Assembly: GCA_030765065.1 (NCBI GenBank)
Contig: CM060984.1
Span: forward strand, 99,863,488-99,927,487
Reading direction: 5' to 3'
Origin: Deroplatys truncata
Taxonomy: Eukaryota; Arthropoda; Insecta; Mantodea; Mantidae
Length of the DNA stretch: 64,000 nt
Under the pieces are notes generated by a model. The model ran no database searches. It was not told the origin of the DNA and saw only the letters and a program-made list of their open reading frames with translations. Positions within the stretch are counted from its first letter, which is position 1; the number at the start of each line of letters is the position of its first letter. This document shows positions 57,426 through 64,000 of this stretch, piece by piece. The translations under genes were made by a program, and so were the position numbers.

Positions 57426-57910
57426 ATCTCTTTTTAATTATGCTGTTCATAGGGATGCGTGCACGGATCTGTTTCTAAGGGTGTTCTTCATGAGTTTAGT
57501 GTAGGTATCCCAAAATCTACGTTGCTGGCGTAACCTGTTATCCAAATTTCGGATGGAATACAATACTTTCTTTGGCTGCGCCCGTAGCTCAGTCGGTAGA
57601 GCACCTGCCTGTTGGAGGTCCCGGGTTCGATTCTCGGTTGGGGGTTGGGAACTTTTTCTCTAGCTAAGATTATTCCCTATCCTTTCCAGAGTCTGGAAGT
57701 ATGAGTGTGTGTGTGATCTAATGATTAAAACCCAAAAAGTGCAAGCAACCCAACGACAAGAAAATATTAATTAACACCATTGGCAACAGGCAATAAGTTC
57801 CAAAGGAAAAGGCCGCCGATAAGACCAATGTAGTTAAAGATGGGGTATAAATGGAACTAAAAAAATACTTTCTCTATCGAACGTAGGTAAGCAGCAGAAA
57901 AAGTGAGATG
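57426..57910 (+). mobile_element. Family A 3' end split by SINE S3
   Basis: 57426-57571 is AATTATGCTGTTCATAGG to GGAATACAATACTTTCT. 57874-57910 continues CTATCGAACGTAGGTAAGCAG to AAAAAGTGAGATG. Confidence 0.7.
57572..57863 (+). mobile_element. SINE S3, complete, with target duplication
   Basis: CCCGTAGCTCAGTCGGTAGA (A-box) and CCGGGTTCGATTCTCGG (B-box). Body GGGAACTTTTTCTCTAGC, GAAAAGGCCGCCGATAAG, tail AACTAAAA. AATACTTTCT is repeated at 57562-57571 and 57864-57873. It is 292 bp and the reference copy for S3. Confidence 0.93.
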
Positions 57911-58565
57911 ATATACAATCACTTAGCTTAGCTAACTGCAGTTATAGTGCTAATGCTCTATCCCTTCACTATGCTATATAGCATTGTGTTTGCGTACTAC
58001 TAGACTGAGTATTTTAAGACAAATTATCTGTGAAATTTGAAAAACAAGTTTCCAATTCTTGTTTTTGCATTTTTATCATACTTGTACCTCTATGCCCCAC
58101 AATTGTTTTTTTAATATAAGCTATTTTAAAACCACAAATGGCTGTTTAGTTGCTCCTGTAGCATTGTGATAAAGCACCGTGTTGAACGTTAAACTCAGTT
58201 TTTCTCAATTCATTTTTTTATCAATTTTTACTGTTCAAATGATCCTTTGACCTCAGTTTATAACGTATTAGCTCTAAATTTTCAAAAGAGTTTCAGAATT
58301 ACGAATTTAAATTTTTTTGTGATATAGCTAAAATAATTTAGTTGACGTTAATTATTTTCCATAACTCACATTGGAAAGTTTGAAAATGCAATAACATATG
58401 AAAAGTTTTTCTCTTAAACTAATTAAAATTGAGAAATACATGCACAACAATTACTTTTCTTATACTAAACTTCAATTAATTAGAAACGGCAGCTAAGAAT
58501 ATGTGACTTACAATCAATGAAGATAGTAAAAACAACCTACAAAAAATTTGTAGACAAAAGGAAAG
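57911..58565. other. Unassigned AT-rich sequence
   Basis: Nothing recognised. It may be the upstream part of the LINE that follows. Confidence 0.35.
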
Positions 58566-58569
58566 TTTA

Positions 58570-59160
58570 CCACAATCGATAAATACAAATTTTAAAATGT
58601 TACAGAATTTAAATATCTTGGAACTATTATAACTAATGATAATAATATAACAATGGAAATAAATACAACAATAAAAATGGTTAATAATGCACTATGGGTT
58701 AAAGAGACAGCTTCAGACCCTTTTTCTTAGCCTAAGAGTAAAATGTAAATTGTATAAAACTTTAGTAAGACCTGCTTTGTTAAATGGACCTTTAAATTTG
58801 TTGGACCTTAACAAATAAAATAAAGAAACGTATCTGGCGAATACAAAACTGTATTTTGTACAAAGAGCCGAATACAGTTAAAATAATAAGGGCTAACAGG
58901 CTGAGATTTCTAGAATATTTGTACAGGGCAGAGGATAGTAATTCATATAAAAAGGCATCTTTACTGATCCGCTCCACCTTACAAGAAAACTTGGAAGACT
59001 AGCAATAAGGTGATTAGATGATGTGGAAGGAGATCTGAAGTCTCTCTAAATAAGTCGATGGAAAGAGGAAACCAGGACAGAACTAAATGGAGTGGAATTA
59101 TTGGGGCGGTCTTGGTCTAAGAAGGCTGTCGAACCTTGAAGGAAGAAGAAGAAACTTAAA
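58570..59160 (+). pseudogene. LINE 3' end relic
   Basis: With frame changes it reads YLGTIITNDNNITMEINTTI, KCKLYKTLVRPALLNGP, WTLTNKIKKRIWRIQNCILY, RANRLRFLEYLYRAEDSN and LDDVEGDLKSL. This is the usual C-terminal string of RTE-like endonuclease/RT proteins (FKYLG...LYKTLVRP-L-YG-E-W-L). It ends in GGAAGAAGAAGAAAC. Confidence 0.8.
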
Positions 59161-59320
59161 TTAAAAATTTGGGGTGATAGGGTCCAAGGAGCATTTCATA
59201 TTACCATGTGAAAATGATTAATTATGAATACAAAATTAATATTTTAATAATAGTTTGACATAGCTCGTTAAAATTTTGTGCGCAGTATATGTTTTATGTT
59301 CAGAGTAGGTTGTAAAAGAA
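59161..59320. other. Unassigned short gap
   Basis: AT-rich, nothing recognised. Confidence 0.4.
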
Positions 59321-59321
59321 T

Positions 59322-61070
59322 TCTGATGTGTTGCACTCACATGACTTCTTCTACTCTTATAAAAACTATTTTTGCAAACGATTTTTGTCCATCTACTTCA
59401 TGTTAAACGAGATTTGCAGAAACTAACTAGCTTTAAGCGATAGTCAAATCTTTTAAGAGCTAGTTGCTATGTGGAGCATTTCATTCTCTTTGCATGTCCA
59501 GTACATAGAAAAAAAATCTGATGTGTTACACTCACATGACTTTCTCTACTCTTGTACAAAGTATTTTTACAAACGCATATTCTCCATCTAGTTCATGTTA
59601 ATCCAGATAAACATCTGCAGACCCTATCTTATTGCTAATTTTCTTGTAGATGTAGGGGAAAATATGTTTACAAGGGCAATATAGAAAAACAGTAGCCTTT
59701 AAGCACATACATATCTGTTAATAGCTGGTTGCTAGGTGCCGCACCATTCCCTTTGCCACAGATTATAACTCTTTGCATATCCAAGACAAAAAAAATGAAT
59801 AACGAATTTGAGAAAAAGTATAAGTATTGGAAAATTTAAGGAAATAACAAGCAATATCTCGAAAACGGTTCACTCAACAAAAGAAATGTATATGACATAA
59901 GTTGTGTATTTTAACGCGATCTACATTTTTTGTGTAGTAAAATTTTGTCTATCTCTTACGGTTTACCAGTTATGCAAAAGTCGTTCACAATGAAGGATAA
60001 TTTTGGAGACATTCCCAGAAAATTCGAGATATACATTTCATTTCTCATGACATTATCTTAAACATATGATATTTTAATCAAAATCGTTAGAGCCATTTTT
60101 GAGAAAATTAAAATTTTCGAAAAATGTTCCATGTAAAGGGTAGTCTGGGGTGGGGGGATTTTCTTGAAAACCTTCGTGTCGCATCTCTGGAAGATACTGA
60201 ACCTAAATACCAAGTTTGGTGTTTATCCGACTGTTCGTTTTTGAGTTATGCTGTTCACAGACACACACACAGACACACACACAGACACACACACACACAG
60301 ACACACACACGGACATGTTTCCAAAAATGCTTTTTTTGGATTCAGGGAGTCTCAAAACATGTATTTCCGGTGAAATCTCGGTATCGAATTTTTGGGTGGA
60401 ATGCAATACTTCCCCTACTTACTATACGTAGTAGAGAAAGTAAAAACGAATAACCAATTCCTATATGAGAAAAAGTATAAGTATTGGAAAATTCAAAGAA
60501 ATAACAAGGAATAACTCGGAAATGGTTCACTTCACAAAAGAAAAAAAAGGTATATGACATAAATTGCGTGTTTTAATGATATCTTCATTTTCTGTGTAGC
60601 AAAAGTTTGTCTATTTCTTACGGTTTACCAGTGATGCTAAAGTCATTCAGAATGAAGAGAACTTTTGGAGACAATCCAAGAAAATTCAAGATACACATTC
60701 CATTTGTCATAAAAATACCTTAAACATAAGACATTTTAATCAAAATCGTTAGAGCTATTTTTGAGAAAATCAACATTTTCGAAAAATGTTCCATGTAAAG
60801 GGTAGTGTGGGGTGGGGGAATTTTCTTTAAAATCTTCGTGTCGCATCTTTGAAAGATACTACTGAACCTAAATACCAATTTGGTATTTATCCGACTTTTG
60901 GTTTTTAGGTTATGCTGTTCACAGTCACACACACACACACAAAGATCTTTTCCTCAAAATGCTTTTATTTTGGATGCAAGGGACCTCAAAACATTTATTT
61001 CCGGTGAAATATCGATATAGAATTTATGTGATACTTCCTCTATTTACTATACGTAGTAGAGAAAGTAAAA
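59322..61070 (+). mobile_element. Family A copy (plus) with another plus copy inside
   Basis: Outer pieces 59322-59516 and 60447-61070 are collinear. The break is in the GTACATAGAAAAAAAA / CGAATAACCAATTCC site that other copies show uninterrupted as GACAAAAAAATGAATAACG. The outer copy is clearly more diverged than the inner. Confidence 0.92.
59517..60446 (+). mobile_element. Family A copy, complete, nested in family A
   Basis: TCTGATGTGTTACACTCACA to GTAGTAGAGAAAGTAAAA. CA/GACA tract at 60257-60311. Nearly identical to 14966-15845 over its right half. The longest young copy (930 bp); about 50 extra bases near 59640-59760 separate it from the gag copy and link it to 24249-25133. Confidence 0.93.
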
Positions 61071-61757
61071 ATTCAAAGCATTCAGAAGTAAACTGTAGAT
61101 TTTTGGGCTTATATAGATACATTGCCTTTTTCCATCCCCTATCAATCTTTATTACCAATATTACGCATACACAACACACGTTTTAAACAAATTATTTATT
61201 TGTACTTACTCGAGGTATGGTCACGTTTTATAAACCTGTGAGAACACACGAGGTTGCTACGCAAAACTCCAAGTGACGTAGGGAGCTGTCCGTTTCAACA
61301 AACACTCACCACATCAATCCCGCTTGAAGACGTGTGTAAACATATTCCACGAGGAAAACGAACCAAGGTTACGCTATGATAAACTCCTTTAGATGCTTTC
61401 ATGGGCTTTTTGCTAAACAAACGTTCTTGTCGTTTTTCCATGTATCTTGAGGTTTAGGATACAGAAGATTGAGCGTTCGCATCGTTTCCTTTCTGACCCT
61501 CCTTCCAAAGGCTTCAGTTTAATTCTTTATGTGATACATTTGTACAAGGGTTAAAGACTTTAGGAAGTATTCGTCCACACAGAATTCTAGTTTAATAAGC
61601 ATAACCACAAACAAAATTACCTTTTTTGTTCTCACGCATTTTTCCAGAATTTATATTATGTTAGTTTTATATTTTTCTTGACAATTTAATCTATTTTTCA
61701 GCTTTTTCATGTGCGGTGTTTACGAAACTACATAATAAGCATTTAGTACAGCAATTT
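61071..61757. other. Unassigned sequence
   Basis: No gene, repeat or SINE head recognised. One of the few stretches here with no visible mobile-element match. Confidence 0.4.
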
Positions 61758-62515
61758 TACTTTCTAGGCTACTTACGTATAGTAAGTAGAGGAACTGCAT
61801 TCCACCCAAAAATTCGATGCCGTGATTTCACCAGAATACACGTTTTGAGACTCCCTGAATCAAAAAAGCATGTTTAGAAAAGGTTCGTGTGAGTGTGTGA
61901 ACATCATAACTCAGAAATGAAAAGTCGTTAAATACCAAATTTGGTATTTAATATCAGCGTCTTACAAAAAATCCGACAGGAAGACTTTCAAGAAAATCTC
62001 CCCACCCTTTACATGGAAAGAATCTCTTTATTCTTTACTTTTCAAAAAATAAAGATTTTATTTAAAATAGATTTTAAGTTATTAGCATGAGAATAACATA
62101 TATATCTTGAATATTTTGGGAATAGCCTGTGAAAGTCTCTTCATTCTGAATTACATAAGATACAGGTAAAACACTTACTACACAAAAAATGTAGATTCTT
62201 TAAAGCACACCATTTACGTAAATAACGTATAAGATATATTCGTTTTTATTGGTTTAAATTTTCAAATGGTTATACTTTTGTCAAATGCTAAGTGCTACTC
62301 GTTTATTTCTCGTGATCATGTAAATAGCATGGCATTTCAAAGCGAGGCGCTTTTGGAAAATCTGACACTTGCTTACTACATTCTAAATCGAAATGTGTAA
62401 ATGTTTAATGAAGATTTATTTGGATTAACGAGAAGTAGACAAAATAACAAGCTTTTGTAAGAACAGTTTTTGAAAAGTAGGAGAAAGTAAGTGAATGCAA
62501 TACGTTAGATGTTTT
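61758..62515 (-). mobile_element. Family A copy, minus strand
   Basis: TTACTTTCTAGGCTACTTACG to GTGAATGCAATACGTTAGA. Microsatellite reduced to GTGTGAGTGTGTG at about 61888-61900. Confidence 0.75.
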
Positions 62516-62524
62516 AATGTACTA

Positions 62525-63118
62525 CCTGGCAATGTCATTGAAGTATGATTTAAATTATGGAAAAATATATATGTGCTGCCTTATACGCTGCCTTAAAATT
62601 CCATACTGTTTCCACGCAATCGCGAGAAACAACTGAAAAGCGATGGGACTTTAAAAGAATGACAAGTATTGAAAAATTCGAACCCTTAATAACGGATATC
62701 TCAGAAACAGCTTGTGCCACAGAAAAATCCATTTTAAGAAATTGTGTATTTTAAAAAGATCTAAATGTTTTTGTGTGGTACGTTTTTGTCTGTCGCTTAA
62801 CGTTTACAAGTTATACAAGATTACACAACATTCCTTCCTAATGAAGAGGACTTCCTAGGTTATTCCCTGAAAATTCAAGATATATATATCTTATTTGTGA
62901 TATAAATACCTTTCATATATGGTATTTTAATCAAAATCGTTAGAGGCATTCTTTAGAAAATCAAAATTTTCGAAAGATGTTCCATGTGAAGGGTATTTGG
63001 AGGTGGACGGATTTTATTGAAAGTCTTGGTATCGTATACTTGGTATTTGTCCGAATTTTGTTTTTGAGTTATGGTGTTCACAGACACACACACACGTGCG
63101 TGGACCTTTTTCTAAAAA
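62525..63118 (+). mobile_element. Family A copy (plus), 3' end displaced by another copy
   Basis: Aligns with 53870-54480 (ATGGGACTTTAAAAGAATG, ACGGATATCTCAGAAAC). Breaks at CTTTTTCTAAAAA, where the next copy starts. The missing 3' end is not found before 64000. Confidence 0.75.
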
Positions 63119-63941
63119 TCTGATGTGATACATTCACATGAATTTCTCAGCACGCTATTTTTATTAGTGTGTATACAAACTATTCTTATTAAAGCTTATT
63201 TTTCTATCTACTACATTTAATCCAAATAAGCGTTTGCCAAAATAATATATTACACATTATGTTATAAATACAAAGAGAACAGCTTAAGAACTGGACGCTA
63301 TATACTGGCCTTAAATTCCATCTTTTCCATGCAGTCGCGAGAAGCGATTGAAAATAGATGGGAATTTAAAAGAATGACAAATATTGAACAATTTAAACCT
63401 TTAATAACGTATATCTCAGAAACGGTTTATGCCATAAAAATTTTAAGTAAACTGTGTGTTTTAAAGAGCTCTACAGTTCTTGTGTGGTACGTTTTCATCT
63501 ACTGCTAAACGTTTACCAGTTACACAGGATTATACAAAATTCCTTCCGAATGACGACTTACTAGGCTATTCCCAGAAAATTCAAGATGTACATTTTATGT
63601 GCCAAGTAAATATCTTTCATATGTGACACTTTAATCAAAATCGTTACAGAAATTGTTTTAGAAAATCAAAATTTTCGAAAAATATTTCATGTTAAGGGTA
63701 GTTGGGTGTGGAGGGTTTTTCTTGAAAATCTTCATGTCGCATCCTTGGAAGATACTAAACTCAAATACCAAGTTAAGCTGTTCACAGACACACACACGGA
63801 CCTTTTTTTTTTTAAAAAAATATTATTTTTGGATTCAGGTGGCTTCAAAACATGCATTTCCAGTGAAAAATCTCACGATAGAATTTTTGAGTGAATACAA
63901 TACCTTCTCTACCTACTATGTACATGGTAGAGAAAGTAAAA
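63119..63941 (+). mobile_element. Family A copy, complete, diverged subfamily
   Basis: TCTGATGTGATACATTCACA to CATGGTAGAGAAAGTAAAA. Only ACACACACAC remains of the microsatellite, at about 63787. Inserted in the A-run of the copy on its left. Confidence 0.88.
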
Positions 63942-64000
63942 ACGAAAATATCTCCATTAATTTGGCTGCTAGAATTATTCAAAATAGAGACGAATACTTT

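Noticed and set aside
57575..57650. Functional tRNA gene
   Set aside because: The A- and B-boxes are good, but the acceptor stem does not close, and a SINE body, tail and target duplication follow.

Overview
This window reads as intergenic DNA from a large, transposon-rich animal genome. It is most likely an arthropod, and probably an insect: the gypsy-type LTR element has a tRNA-Lys-like primer site, and it sits among Tc1, mariner and piggyBac relics, RNase H-bearing LINE tails and tRNA-headed SINEs. The order and species cannot be fixed from the sequence. Base composition is AT-rich with long (ATT)n and (CA)n tracts. I found no host protein-coding gene and no stand-alone tRNA or rRNA gene. 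Every recognisable coding stretch belongs to a mobile element, and all are broken.

Layout. 1-1.3 kb: two copies of the dominant repeat (called family A here), facing each other. 1.2-9.9 kb: LINE reverse-transcriptase relics, a pair of inverted LTR-like units (about 3.3-4.2 and 8.0-8.9 kb), and a mariner-type transposon (7.7-9.85 kb) that sits in a LINE tail and is itself split by one of the LTR-like units. 11.5-12 kb: a SINE. 13.0-23.0 kb: a nearly complete Ty3/gypsy element with two LTRs of about 975 bp, a 4-bp target duplication, gag and pol remains, an inserted family A copy and a 469-bp tandem duplication inside pol. 23.3-30 kb: SINEs and nested family A copies. 30.6-31.9 kb: a mariner-type element with inverted ends. 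32.2-33.7 kb: a piggyBac-like relic. 34.2-35.2 kb: a solo LTR of the same gypsy group, inside a family A copy. 35-43 kb: family A copies, two opposed copies of a second unknown repeat (family D), and a SINE-in-SINE. 44-50.5 kb: SINEs, a LINE RNase H relic and a possible solo LTR. 50.7-52.2 kb: a fold-back mariner split by a LINE. 53-64 kb: family A inserted into family A, one copy carrying a Tc1 element, plus a LINE tail.

The main signal is family A. It is about 0.8-1 kb, has no convincing gene, and is present in roughly thirty copies or pieces. It starts with TCTGATGTG inside a short hairpin, ends in GAGAAAGTAAAA, carries a (CA)n or (GACA)n microsatellite near its 3' third, has subterminal inverted ACTTTCTCTAC-like motifs, and repeatedly inserts into A-runs, including A-runs in its own copies. 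Second in interest are the tRNA-primer-like motifs stacked inside the gypsy LTRs, and the fold-back mariner. All alignments here were made by eye, so boundaries of diverged copies are approximate.
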